A stretch of DNA of 64,000 nucleotides, taken from contig JAQMWT010000565.1 of assembly GCA_029834535.1 (NCBI GenBank), forward strand, positions 57,953 to 121,952. Reading direction: 5' to 3'. This document shows positions 1 through 9,853 of the stretch, piece by piece (within the stretch, counting starts at the first letter, position 1; each line of letters begins with the position of its first letter). The position numbers and the translations under genes are program-made. Origin of the DNA: Chrysophaeum taylorii. Taxonomy: Eukaryota > Sar > Pelagophyceae > Pelagomonadales > Pelagomonadaceae. The notes under the pieces were generated by a model, which ran no database searches, was not told the DNA's origin, and saw only the letters and a program-made list of their open reading frames with translations.

Positions 1-1457
1 ACTCAGCGTTGTCGATGAGCTTGCGCGCCTTTTGTTTGCCGTCGGGTGCGACGCAGAGGATGGTGTTGTTGGGACAGCGCATCGCCACTCGGATTTCAAG
101 CGGCACATTCGGCGCGGAAAACACACCCTCCGTCACGATGACGACGAAAATGGCCGAGCCGCCGACGTTGTAGATAAGCGTCTCTTTGTCGTCCAAGGGT
201 TGCATCATGCGCACTTTCTTGTAGCCGCGCATTTTGAGGAGCTTGGCGAGGTCCGAGGCCGCATGCTCGGCGGAAGCATTCCGCGTGTCTCGGGAGATGT
301 AAAACGCATACTCGTGAGCGGCGCTCGCCTCGTTCTTGCCGAGGATCCGCGCGATGCGCTCGTTCGTGATGGCGTCGACGTCGGCGTCGCCGTTCTCGAA
401 GACGCGCCATTCCCGGTATCGTGACAAGAATCTGCCGGCACCCCAGCTCAGATTTGCAAAGTCGCAAACTAACGGCATAAAAATGACTTGGGGTTTGAGT
501 TGCGAGCGTATCCGCCGAGACCGTCCGCAGACCTCTGAGCACAGGTAGTTCAGGACGTGTTGCAGACGAGTGGCGTCAACCCGATCCTCTTGGGACCGAT
601 TTGGCTGAGTTGACCATCCGTGGAGCTCGTCACAGACCTGCTCGTGGGGCAAATATCCTTCGGACTTGATGAGCTCCGCGCCCGCGGCCGAACCGAAGAC
701 GTCGCGCGACACGACGAACCGGACGGGGCCGTTTGCGTTGGCGGCGGTCATCTCGAGTCTTTTTCCGAGTTGCTCGAGACTCTCTTTGACGCTGCTGGGC
801 TGCTGGTACCATGCCAAGCTCCCGTCGGTTGTGAAAATCCCACTGCGCGGGAAGGGCACGTAGATTGAGTAGGGTTGCACGGTCACCGTCAAGCCGCCGG
901 CGTCGCCGGTTATCATGCCATTCGGGGGCTCGCTCTCGTTGGCACCATTTGCCTTCTTCTTTTGCTGCCTCGTGAACCAGGCCAAGACTGCATACCAGCG
1001 GTAAAACTCTTCCTGGCGCCAATCGAGCAAACAAGTCGTGGCGTCCCGTTTGGAAGCGTGTCCTCCGAGCGTCTCCCGCTCGATCTGCCAGGTCGTTGGC
1101 TTCTTCGGCGCCGCCTTCTCGATGCTTTCGAGTACCTTCAAACACAGCGGAGTGTTGCCGTCGCCACTTTTTTGCGCGAGGCTGGGGCGGTTCTGGCCAT
1201 ACGCCAACAAGAGCTTGGCGGTCGCGGATTTATGGTTGCCGGCAAACTCGGCCTTTAGTTCCTCATCCCAGGCTTTTCCGAGGAGACCCCAGAGCTCTTG
1301 CGCATACGCTGCCAGTCGTTTCTCGCTTTTGATTTGGGCCGTCGAAAGCCGGGGCAACGCTCCTAGAGTCCCGCAGCGAAACGGCATTTGTCCGGCGCGC
1401 GTTGCTTCGGGGGTCGACGTTGGTACGAAGTACGTTACTTTCACGTCGAACTTCGAG

Positions 1458-1488
<31 letters not shown>

Positions 1489-2308
1489 CAGTGGCCTCAT
1501 CACCGTCATCGTCGTCGAGTGGACGTACATATACAAGTAGCTGGATCGATTTCTGCCAGTCTTCGGCCAATTCGACGTCGTCGAGTGGTGACGACACGTC
1601 GCGCTGCGCCCGAAGGAGAGTCTCGCATTTGATGAACGTGTCGTCGCAGTTCAAAAGGATGTCATGGATGAGCGAGGCGTACGGTGGCTTAGCAGCTTTG
1701 AACCGCATGGTCTCCCTTTGGTCCAACCGCTCCGCCAACCAGCGCTTGACGTCGGGGAGCTTGCATCCCGTCGCGAGCCGCTTATAAACGGTTGCATCGT
1801 CATCCGCCGATGTCTCTGGGTCATCGAAGACAACTAGGCTCCGCGTCATGAATACGAGGGCGGCTCGAATTGCCAAGAGAGCCACGTCGGTCTCCGTGCT
1901 TAGTCCGCCTCGAATCTTGCCGGCGTGGACGCCCTCGCCGTTGATGAGCTCGAGCATCTGCGGCGTGAGTACCAACAAAAACAGCGCGCATTTGTTGACG
2001 GCGTCGACCACGCCTTCAGGGCTCGCGTGCCGCAGATGCGACTTGGGACCGATGTCCAGGCACGACAGTTGCTGCGAAACGTGGTAGACGTGTCGCTTGA
2101 GCGCCTCGCCCAGGCTGGGCTCGGCCGGGCTCGAAACAATAAAGAAGCTGTGGGTCTTGAGCTTGAGATCCACCTTCCCGTTGTTCTCCTTGAATCGCCG
2201 CACAAAATTGTAGTACTTGTTTTTGCGGTCGAGGCTCGCGGACTGTCCTCCACCGGAAGACGCGTCGAACCCCAAAGAGGAAGAGATGGTGGGCCACGGC
2301 TCGCTCAT
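1..2308 (-). CDS. TIR-like multidomain protein, C-terminal end outside the window
   Basis: One open frame runs on the minus strand from an ATG at 2308 to the window edge with no stop (at least 769 codons), so the C-terminus is missing. Residues about 30-125 look like a TIR-type alpha/beta module: a hydrophobic strand (HSFFIVSS), then a later strand-loop (CALFLLVLTP). The last ~110 residues repeat this pattern (strand YAFYISRD, an alpha helix, then strand SAIFVVIVTEGVF), and a stretch near residues 500-560 may be a third, weaker copy. A run of about 10 alanines lies near residue 275, encoded by a GCA/GCT-type triplet run at 1459-1488. TIR domains act in immune signalling or NAD cleavage; the catalytic Glu was not identified here. 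It is divergently arranged with the RelA/SpoT gene across about 500 bp. That this is a real gene is fairly sure from the long frame; the TIR call is moderate. Confidence 0.6.
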
Positions 2309-2807
2309 CGTCGTGCTGCACACTAACAACAAATCTGCGAGTGTTCGTTGTCGCGTGTGTCGTGATGATGATTGTACTCCTCGAGCGGAGCGCGTGGGGG
2401 GCGCCCCATATTAGTTTGTTCGTCGTTCATTTAAGACACACACGGCAAGCCGAAACAGCTTCAACAAACAACGCCCCAAGACAGATATACAGCGTTTTTG
2501 GATATACGCGAAATAATTGTTGTTTTTTTCTAGTTAGCAAATTACATTTGTAATTGCCACCATAGCGCAGTAATAAATAATAAGAACAACTTCGGGGATT
2601 TATATCTTTATTTACCTTAAACCGAAACGCGAAAGACGCATATCTCTCAGGGTAGTAGTAGAGTCTCCAACCACCGAAGATGGTGGTGTTGCATGGTCGT
2701 CTGCTGACCGCGACTTTTATCATATCATGATTCTTCTTCGGAGGAGGAGGATGACTCTTTCTCGAAGAAGACAGCCGCCGTGCTGGTGGTGCTGACGTTG
2801 ACAACAA
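2309..2807. promoter_or_regulatory. Divergent intergenic region (probable shared promoter)
   Basis: About 500 bp separate two genes transcribed away from each other. The centre (2500-2640) is markedly AT-rich compared with both flanking genes, as expected for a promoter region in this GC-rich genome. No convincing TATA box, coding frame or repeat was found. Confidence 0.35.
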
Positions 2808-4910
2808 ATGGAGAGTGTGCCTGGCAAGTTTTTCGAGCGGCTCCACGCGATGGCGAGCGTGCGGCGGGAGGTCGATGCCGCTGTGGCGAGGTGCACGCGA
2901 GGAACCATCGCGTCGTGCTTGTGCGACGTCGAGCCCCCAGCACCACTCGTGCAGAGCTTTGGTCCGCACGAATCGTACGAGATAGAAGCAGTACCGCAGG
3001 CGCCTGCCGAGGAGCTCCAGTGGATCAAGGCGCTCGATTCGGCGTACTTGGTGCTGAACGATGCGGCCGCTCGGCGATTGCGGTCTCTCTATGCCGTGGC
3101 CGACGCGGTGCAGCCTCGGTTCCGGGCGTTCGTGCGGTCGGCGCTGCGCGCGTCCCTACCGAACTGCAACCCCGACGAGGTACTGTTTTCCGTCCGAGAG
3201 CCTGGCCGGCCCGAGCGCAATTTTCGGTGCTTCACGCCCGGCCAGCCGAAAAGGTGGATCCGCGCGGTGGAGAAGACAGTCTTCGAGAACGGCAGCGACC
3301 CGAGCCGGCTCCTGGACCTCGCGCGCGGGCTCGTCCTGCTCGACACCGAGGCTGAGCTCGTCGAGTTTGTGAAGTTCATCGTCAGTTCCTCCTCGTCGCC
3401 CGGCGGCGAGACCGTCACTTTGGCGCGCCTGAAGAACCGGTTCCGGAGCCCCAGGGTCAACGGCTACCGCGACGTGCTCCTCAACCTGCGGTTCTCGGTG
3501 CCGGGCGTCGGGCACCACTACGCCGAGCTCCAGCTCAACCTGACTGCCGTCGCCGAACTCCAGCGCGAGCAGTTTCGACTCCACAGGCAATACGAGTTCT
3601 GGCGCTCCTACTTTGTTGGCAACCACGAGCTCATTGCCCGTTGCGCGCGAGCCCTCGCGGCGACCGACGACGTCCGAGGTGCGCGGGCCCTGTGGGACGA
3701 TGCTCCCGGGCTCGAGCGATACGATGATGTGTTGCTGGATCTGTCGCTCGACTACGACGCCCAGGTTGCGGTACGGCGACGTCTCGTGGAACTCGCACCC
3801 GTCGACGCGGCGCGACACTACGGTCGGCTCGGGCGTATCGCGCTCGAACGCGGCGCGCTCGCCGACGCTCGCGCGCATTTCGACAGGGCCCTCGGGCATG
3901 CCGCCGGTCGCCCGTTGGACGTCGCGCGGACGCTGAGCGACCTAGCCGCGCTCGAAATCGCGCGCGGCTTCGACGAGGACGCGCTACGGCTCGTCGAGCG
4001 CGCGATAGCGTTGCATCGCAAACATGGCGCCGCCGCCGCCGCCGCCGCCGCTTTCGACTCGGTCCCGTATGCGGTGGCTCTCAGCCAGCTTGCGTGTTTG
4101 GTAGAGAGCCGCGAACGAGCGGCGCAGTGCGCTCGACGAGCTGTCGCCATCCTGGGCCGCTGTTGCCGCGAGCATGTTCGTAACGAGGCGCGCGCGCTCC
4201 TCGCTCTCGCGTCGCTCCAAGACGTCACAACAGCCAGAAATCATCAGCTTCGGGCGATACAATTGCTGCGCCACTGGCGCGGACCGTTCGATCCAGTTCT
4301 CGCACAGGCGTATTCAGCCTACGCGACGTCGCTCGCTCATCTCGGCGACCCGCGGGCTTCGCGATTCCACGAGTCTTCCCTCGAGATCGTGGCGTCCCAT
4401 TTCGGAAAAAGACATCTTGCTCGCGTCGGCCTCCTCCGCGCGTACGCCTCGACCCTCGCCCGCACCGGCCAGATCGCCGACGCTCGCAAAATGCTGCACG
4501 AGGCTCTCGACGTCTACGCCGCCAATCCCGACCTCCGGCCCACCGTCAAGGCGGCCTGCCTCCACGACCTCGCGACCGTGATGAGAACCGACGCCGAGGC
4601 CATCAAGTTGCATCGCCAGGCGCTCGCCATTGCCATGCGCGAGCTCGGCCGGACGCACGCCCTAACGCGACGCTTTCAGGCCGCCTGGTATGCGGCGTGC
4701 GGCCGAGACCCGCCCACCACCTCCAACGGCCCCCCGGCGACGATGACCCCGCGAAAAACGCCATCCCCCCTGCAGCAGCAGCCGCAGCAGCAGCCGCAGC
4801 CGCAGCCGCAGCCGCAGCCGCAGCCGCGCGGCGGAAGAGGAGGAGTAGCCGCCTCGGTAGTGCGGCGGCGCCTCCTAAAGGCCGCGGCGGTACCACGCTC
4901 CCGTTCTTAA
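2808..4910 (+). CDS. RelA/SpoT-like domain protein with C-terminal TPR repeats
   Basis: A 700-residue single-exon ORF starts at an ATG. Residues about 100-265 resemble the RelA/SpoT nucleotidyltransferase fold of eukaryotic proteins: a basic helix (LARLKNRF, near 204), then NGYRDVLLNL (near 218) and the signature strand AELQLNL (near 238), equivalent to the ExQ strand of (p)ppGpp synthetases. Residues about 290-640 form a tetratricopeptide array of paired helices rich in Ala, Leu and Arg. The C-terminus has a glutamine-proline run (QQQPQQQPQPQPQ, near 655-675) and a basic tail. The fold suggests alarmone-type or other nucleotidyl transfer controlled by protein binding through the TPRs. Activity is unproven and the full set of catalytic residues was not checked. 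The gene converges on the WLM protease gene with only 13 bp between stop codons, so their 3' UTRs must overlap. Confidence 0.68.
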   Translation: MESVPGKFFERLHAMASVRREVDAAVARCTRGTIASCLCDVEPPAPLVQSFGPHESYEIEAVPQAPAEELQWIKALDSAYLVLNDAAARRLRSLYAVADAVQPRFRAFVRSALRASLPNCNPDEVLFSVREPGRPERNFRCFTPGQPKRWIRAVEKTVFENGSDPSRLLDLARGLVLLDTEAELVEFVKFIVSSSSSPGGETVTLARLKNRFRSPRVNGYRDVLLNLRFSVPGVGHHYAELQLNLTAVAELQREQFRLHRQYEFWRSYFVGNHELIARCARALAATDDVRGARALWDDAPGLERYDDVLLDLSLDYDAQVAVRRRLVELAPVDAARHYGRLGRIALERGALADARAHFDRALGHAAGRPLDVARTLSDLAALEIARGFDEDALRLVERAIALHRKHGAAAAAAAAFDSVPYAVALSQLACLVESRERAAQCARRAVAILGRCCREHVRNEARALLALASLQDVTTARNHQLRAIQLLRHWRGPFDPVLAQAYSAYATSLAHLGDPRASRFHESSLEIVASHFGKRHLARVGLLRAYASTLARTGQIADARKMLHEALDVYAANPDLRPTVKAACLHDLATVMRTDAEAIKLHRQALAIAMRELGRTHALTRRFQAAWYAACGRDPPTTSNGPPATMTPRKTPSPLQQQPQQQPQPQPQPQPQPRGGRGGVAASVVRRRLLKAAAVPRSRS

Positions 4911-4923
4911 TATACAACGAGAT

Positions 4924-5832
4924 TCATTTGCCTTGGTTGAAACGGCGCATGGCGGCGGCCGCGGCGGCGTCGCGCGGGTCGGTTTGGAGTTTGGTCTGCT
5001 TGGCCATCTTGCCGCCCTTGGTGCGCTCGTCGATCATCTTCTTCCCCTCGAGAAGAAGCGGGCGCTTTTTTTTGTTGGACCGGGCAGCAGCAGAGGGCGC
5101 GCGGTACCGAGCGCGTCGTCGGTGCCGTCGGACGCCGCCGCAGGGCAGGGGAGCCGCCTCCTCCTCGGGGAGAGCGACCCCCCCTCCTCCGACGAGGCCG
5201 GCGTAGTCGCGACGGAGCTCGGCGCAGAGCGCTCTAAAGGGAGGACCGTGGCTGTTCGAGTTCATCTCGATGTGCGTCATCTCGTGCAACATGACGCCGA
5301 GGATCGAGCGGTAGGGTCGGAGCGGACCGCGCCGGCCGCCCGCCCTCAAGACGAGCGCGATCGACGCGCCGCCGCGGCCGTTCGGCCAGCAGGTTCCCGA
5401 GACTTTGTCGCTCGTCCACTCGTGAAGTTCGTGGACTCGCCACGCGTGCCGCCGCAAGATCGGGTCGCACTCGCGCTTGAGCCGTTCCATGACGGCCATC
5501 GCCTCGGGTGCGTCGTCGAGAACCTTTATACCCGAAGACCACACGTTGTTGTACTCGGCGTCGTGGATCGTGTGCTGGTCGCGCGCGCTTCCCCCGCGCC
5601 TTCCCGCGCGGTCGGGGTCGACCAGGTCGTCGTAGGGGCTTCGCAGCCGCGCGAGCGCGGTCGAGTCGCGAAACCTTGACTCGAACGGACCACGCATCGA
5701 CGTCTTGCCGTCGTCGCCGCCGCTCGAGTCCTCCGTGATCGCCTCCGCCGCATCCCTCGTCGACCCGCACAGCTCGCACGCGACAATCTCCTCATCTTCG
5801 TTTATAAAGTTGCACGCCTCGCACACCCACAT
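4924..5832 (-). CDS. WLM-type metalloprotease with N-terminal RanBP2 zinc finger
   Basis: 302 residues. The first 25 residues form a RanBP2-type zinc finger (W2, C4-x2-C7, N11, C19-x2-C22). Residues about 110-215 match the WLM (Wss1-like) protease domain, with a zinc-binding HEMTH at about 183-187 and a further His downstream (SHGPPF). The Wss1/SPRTN class removes DNA-protein crosslinks, so a nuclear repair role is likely. In Wss1 the WLM domain is usually N-terminal; here the ubiquitin/RNA-binding type finger comes first. The C-terminus is basic and low-complexity (KKKRP, then alanine-rich), consistent with DNA binding or nuclear localisation. The ATG begins directly at the zinc finger, which supports this start. 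It is convergent with the upstream RelA/SpoT gene. Confidence 0.72.
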   Translation of the reverse strand: MWVCEACNFINEDEEIVACELCGSTRDAAEAITEDSSGGDDGKTSMRGPFESRFRDSTALARLRSPYDDLVDPDRAGRRGGSARDQHTIHDAEYNNVWSSGIKVLDDAPEAMAVMERLKRECDPILRRHAWRVHELHEWTSDKVSGTCWPNGRGGASIALVLRAGGRRGPLRPYRSILGVMLHEMTHIEMNSNSHGPPFRALCAELRRDYAGLVGGGGVALPEEEAAPLPCGGVRRHRRRARYRAPSAAARSNKKKRPLLLEGKKMIDERTKGGKMAKQTKLQTDPRDAAAAAAMRRFNQGK

Positions 5833-6359
5833 CTCTTCACGTGGTCACAAGAGCGTGGTCACGGCGGTGCTAAAGGTGAGACGAGAACGGCGGCAGAGGT
5901 AAGGCTGTGGCGGCGCGGAGGTCAGTCTCAGTTATGGTGGGGGCAGGCCGTGGTTGGCCGGCGACAGCAGCGGTATAGTCATCACGGGCAAGAAAGCACG
6001 CAATACCACCGAGGCTCGAAGCGCCGCCGGAGACTCCTCGCAGCAGGCACGGCGGCGAGCCGAGTTATCACGAACCAAACAGGACAAACAAACACTGAGG
6101 CGACAAGACAAGCAAGCACCCCCCAGTCCGTAGTAGTATAGTATAGTATAGTATGTCCCACGGTGTTAATAATTCCGAGACTGGCAGACAGACGATCCCT
6201 CCTACCCCACCCACATCCTTCATGGTCCCCACACACACCCCCCTCTTAAGAGTCGACATTTAAAGACAGACAGACGACGGGCGGCGTAGCACCAAATTCA
6301 TACGATTCCGACGACGATGATAACAAAAAGACACAACAAAAGAGAGACGATGAGGAAAA
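5833..6359. other. Intergenic region with an R1 repeat fragment
   Basis: No coding frame of note. It contains a short GTATA pentamer run near 6133-6155 and, at about 6197-6277, a minus-strand fragment of the dispersed repeat R1 (CATTTAAAGACAGACAG end). It would serve as the WLM gene promoter and the 3' end of the CXXC gene. Confidence 0.5.
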
Positions 6360-8297
6360 CTAGTCTCCCGCGGGCGGGTCGGGCACGGGGACCTCGGGGG
6401 AGGGAAGAGCAGGAGCATCGCGAAGAAGAAGGTCGTCATCCGTCGGGCCGGCCAGGTTGAGGCAGGTCCGGCGGACGCAGGGCTGGCGGAGCTTGTTCTC
6501 GCCGCCGCGCTTGGGCCTGTCGAGGCAGAACTTGCAGACGCCGCACTCGTCGGCGGTGCAGCCCGCGCAAGAGCCGCAGCGTTGTCGTCGCGCGGCGCGC
6601 GGCTTCTTGCTGCTACTGGTGGTGGCGTGGCCGTTGTTGTTGTTGTTGTTCGTCGAAGGGCTGGTCGGGGGGGACGGCTGGGGGAATGGTTGTTGCGGCC
6701 TGGGGGCGACAACGAGAGGGGTATCGACGCTGACGGGCGTGATGCGCTGCTTTTTCTTCGCGGGGAGTGGCGCGGGCTCCTCCTGGGGCGGCGGCGGCGG
6801 CGGCCTTTTTTTCTTTTTTTTCCTCTTTGGCAGCAACGGCTTGAGCGAACTCCCGCTCGACTGTCGTTGCAAAAAGTGGCGGGCGACCGAGGCGTTTAGG
6901 TCTCTTCTGTCCGAGACGACGACGTATCCTTTCTGAATGTCGTTCCGGAGATCGGCCTTGGTGGCCCCGAGGTCGAGGGCCTGGGTCGCGGTCGTGGCTT
7001 CCTTGTAGGCCTCGTAGCGGATGGCGGACTCGCCCCGTTTTGGGTTTTCCTTTGCGAACTCGAGCTCGGCGTCCTCGGCGAGAAGCTCGTTGATTTCGGC
7101 CGCGCTTATGTTCGGCTCGAGGTCGCTCTTGCGAGGCGTGTCGGTCCGTCTTGCAGAGTTGGGTGATTTTTTCTTCTTGATAGCTAGTCTTTGCGGTTGC
7201 TTGGCGGCAGTCGTTTCCGTCGCAATGTCGCCGGTCGACGCGAAGAAGCCGTCGAACTCGACCGGTTTGGTCCTCGAAGCTTCTTCGCGTTCGAAGGCCG
7301 TCTTGATGATGTCGGCGTCGTCGATGAACGAGTCGTCCGAATCGTAGTAGCTCATCGCCTCTTCCTCCTCCTCCTCCTCGTCGCTGAGGGCGAGCTCGCC
7401 CCCGCCGAAGAGCCTCTCGAGCTTCTCGACCACGTCGTACCGTCGTCTCCGCGAGGGCGGCTTGGAGAGCAGCTCCACCTGCTGGGCATCCTCGAGGAGC
7501 TGCGGCACCGTGTCCTCGGGAATATCGTCCTCCTCTTCCTCGTTATTTTTATCCCCCTCTTCTTCTATTTCCTCCGGGGGTGTGTGAGCCTCGCGCGCGA
7601 CGCGTTCCGCGCGAGTCTCGTCGGCGCCCGCGCCGAGAGCGGCCTCCCTAGCGGCCTCGCGCGCGCGCTTCTCGACGTACGCCGCCGCCTCCGCAGCCAT
7701 CGCGACTTCCTCTGCGACCGCGGCCTCCCATGCTCCGGGGTCGAACCCCCGCCGCGCGGCCGCGAGGACGGCCGCCTCGTCCACGGGAGGAGGACCTTCC
7801 TCGTCCTCCGACCAGAAGTGACTCTCGAGCAGCCGCTTGCCGTCGGGCCCGCCCGTCATCGCGTGCGCAGCGTGGGAATCGAGGTACTTGCGAACGTCCC
7901 GCGCCGACCGCACGAGTTCGCCCGTCGGCGCGACGTAGCCGCCCTTCTGACGGTGCCAGCCCCGGGCCGGCCGGTCGTTCGCCGCGCCCCCGAGCACCCC
8001 GAGCCGCGCCTCGGCGAGCGCGCGTGTCCGGTCGCAGTACATCTCGAATCCCGACTGCGCCGGCTTGACGAACCCCTGCGCGATCGCCTCCGCGTAGGCC
8101 CGCCGCGCCGCCTGCGCCGGCGTTTCTTCTTTAGCTTCCTCCCGCGCCCCGAGCCTTCGCCTCTTGGGAAACCCCACCGGGTGGAGCTCCGACATGACGA
8201 ACTCCCGCCGACCCTCGGCCACGTCCAGCGTGAACTCGTAGATGCGCCGCGGCTCCTGCGGCTGCTTGTGCTTGGAAGAGAGGGACGACGACAACAT
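6360..8297 (-). CDS. CXXC zinc-finger chromatin protein with ubinuclein/HPC2-like motif
   Basis: 645 residues from the ATG at 8297; an in-frame TTG further upstream is less likely. Near the C-terminus (about 567-612) is a CXXC zinc finger with two CGxCxxC half-sites (CGSCAGC, CGVCKFC) and the trailing Cys residues; this finger binds unmethylated CpG in KMT2, CFP1, TET and DNMT1. At about 306-332, after a run of acidic residues, is the block YYDSDDSFIDDADI, matching the conserved HPC2/ubinuclein motif that contacts HIRA in the H3.3 chaperone. An Ala/Arg/Glu-rich helical region spans about 185-250. Proline-rich and basic linkers surround the finger. The likely role is recruitment of a histone chaperone or modifier to CpG-rich DNA; the combination is inferred from motifs. 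It is divergent from the sulfotransferase-like gene. Confidence 0.7.
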   Translation of the reverse strand: MLSSSLSSKHKQPQEPRRIYEFTLDVAEGRREFVMSELHPVGFPKRRRLGAREEAKEETPAQAARRAYAEAIAQGFVKPAQSGFEMYCDRTRALAEARLGVLGGAANDRPARGWHRQKGGYVAPTGELVRSARDVRKYLDSHAAHAMTGGPDGKRLLESHFWSEDEEGPPPVDEAAVLAAARRGFDPGAWEAAVAEEVAMAAEAAAYVEKRAREAAREAALGAGADETRAERVAREAHTPPEEIEEEGDKNNEEEEDDIPEDTVPQLLEDAQQVELLSKPPSRRRRYDVVEKLERLFGGGELALSDEEEEEEEAMSYYDSDDSFIDDADIIKTAFEREEASRTKPVEFDGFFASTGDIATETTAAKQPQRLAIKKKKSPNSARRTDTPRKSDLEPNISAAEINELLAEDAELEFAKENPKRGESAIRYEAYKEATTATQALDLGATKADLRNDIQKGYVVVSDRRDLNASVARHFLQRQSSGSSLKPLLPKRKKKKKRPPPPPPQEEPAPLPAKKKQRITPVSVDTPLVVAPRPQQPFPQPSPPTSPSTNNNNNNGHATTSSSKKPRAARRQRCGSCAGCTADECGVCKFCLDRPKRGGENKLRQPCVRRTCLNLAGPTDDDLLLRDAPALPSPEVPVPDPPAGD

Positions 8298-8348
8298 CGC
8301 GGCGCTCCTGGTAGCAGATGCTACCAACGACGCTTACCCGAACCAAAA
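8298..8348. promoter_or_regulatory. 51-bp bidirectional promoter gap
   Basis: Only 51 bp separate the divergent ATGs of the CXXC protein (8297, minus) and the sulfotransferase-like protein (8349, plus). It must contain or overlap both core promoters and 5' UTRs. A short palindrome-like GTAGCAGATGCTAC occurs inside it at 8311-8324. Confidence 0.45.
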
Positions 8349-9257
8349 ATGTTGTCCTACTCCTGGGAGCCCGGGGTGACCGTCCTCCAGTACGGCAAGC
8401 CGCGGACGGCCTCGACCTTCCAGTACTATCTCCTCTGCAGCATCGTCGCGATCAAACTCGGCGGCGGCAATTTCCAGCGCAAGTTCCTCGCCGACGGCGA
8501 TGTGCCGTCGACACTCCTCAACACCTCCTCCTCGAGCGTCTTCAAGACGCACAAAAACCCCGAGCTCGTGCTGCGGCGCGCCCGCAGCGCCAAGACACTC
8601 CTGTTCTACTCGGCCTCCTCGCACGAGACTCTCTCCCGGGGCCTGAAGGATAAAGTTGTCTACGCGCAACGATACGAAAGGATGCTCGACTGTCCTCTCG
8701 GCGAAATCGACTTCTACGCGCCGATCTTCAACTTGACCCAGGACGAGACCCGCGACCTCAAGGAGCACATGGAGTACTGGGCAATTCTCAGGGTGTGCTG
8801 CGGCCTTCAACAGTCGCTCGACAACCGCCTGCGTTTGCACGGCTGTCCCCCTCGCCGGAAATTCGACGACCCAGCCCACCCCCACTGCGAGTTTTATGAC
8901 TTAACGGCGGTCGAGCGCCGCTTCGCCAACACATCCCTTTCCCGCCGCGTCCCGGGCTACAATCTCCGTCCCATCGGACGCTGTGCCGAGGACGAGTCTA
9001 TAATCAGGAAAGGCACCGAGTTCCATCGCGAAAAGTTCGCGCCCGCGCCGGACGCCTGCGCGCACCTCGTCGGCATCTGGGCCAAGTACGACGCCGCGGC
9101 CGGATACCCTGCGACCAAACCCCGTGCGTCCTCGTCAACCGGCCGCGCCCTTTCCGAAGCTCTCCTCGCCCGTCGTTGCCGGGACCACTCCGACCCTCGA
9201 CCGGGGTCGGGGGATGATACTACTACTAAAAATGTCGACAAAGCCGCGCCCTCCTGA
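8349..9257 (+). CDS. Sulfotransferase-like protein
   Basis: 302 residues from ATG 8349; the same frame is open far upstream but that part is antisense to the CXXC gene. Residues 14-28 (YGKPRTASTFQYYLL) fit the phosphate-binding loop of PAPS sulfotransferases (PRSGTT/S-type loop after a beta strand). The rest is alpha/beta-like, with several Cys residues and no obvious signal peptide. The 3'-phosphate-binding region was not identified with confidence, so a general P-loop or sulfotransferase-fold assignment is safest. Such small sulfotransferase-like genes are common in marine algae (family knowledge). The C-terminal 30 residues are low-complexity (SSSTGRA, DHSDPRPGSGDDTTTK). Confidence 0.5.
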   Translation: MLSYSWEPGVTVLQYGKPRTASTFQYYLLCSIVAIKLGGGNFQRKFLADGDVPSTLLNTSSSSVFKTHKNPELVLRRARSAKTLLFYSASSHETLSRGLKDKVVYAQRYERMLDCPLGEIDFYAPIFNLTQDETRDLKEHMEYWAILRVCCGLQQSLDNRLRLHGCPPRRKFDDPAHPHCEFYDLTAVERRFANTSLSRRVPGYNLRPIGRCAEDESIIRKGTEFHREKFAPAPDACAHLVGIWAKYDAAAGYPATKPRASSSTGRALSEALLARRCRDHSDPRPGSGDDTTTKNVDKAAPS

Positions 9258-9853
9258 TCTTTATCGATCACCGCCACACATCAGTAGTGTGCTGGGGGTT
9301 GTTGACTTGACGAGACGAGACGAGACGAAACGAGACGAGACGATCGTCACCCCCGCGTTTTTGTATTCAAAATCGCGAGCGCGAGCCCGTCCGTCGTCGC
9401 ACATGGTGTCGATCTTCGCACCAAAAACAATCACGCGTCTCAACACGCGACGTGCAGTCCTCGCGTCGGTAGAGACAACAGGACGCTAAAGGGCAGCCCG
9501 ACCAATACCCCATCCTTCTTCTTCGTTACTTTTCCAGAGGGCAAAGGAGAATTGTTTGTGCGGGTTCAATACATAATACTGGGGAGGTGTGCTGCCATCA
9601 TCACCATCATCATTTTCATAAATAAAATAAGGGGGTGCACGTGGGGTGATCGGCAGTCGACCTGACCTCACCTTATTTGGTGAAGCGCGCTTGCTTTGGG
9701 CCGTGGGGAGGTTAGTCCCGGGTTCAGGAGGCGGGGTCTAAAATGGAAATAAAAGCGCGTGTCGCGGCTCCGAGTTGATGTTAGAGTCGCCGAACAACTA
9801 GAGACCGAAATCATCATCATCATCATCATCATCATCGTCGTCGTCGTCGTAAA
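9258..9853. other. Intergenic region with simple repeats
   Basis: No supported gene. It contains an ACGAG-type pentamer run (about 9307-9344) and an ATC/GTC trinucleotide run (about 9811-9850) directly after the Mpv17-like stop codon, in its 3' UTR. Confidence 0.5.

Noticed and set aside
7191-8348. Upstream 386-codon extension of the sulfotransferase-like frame
   Set aside because: It is antisense to the CXXC gene and Arg-rich low complexity; the protein-like part begins at ATG 8349.
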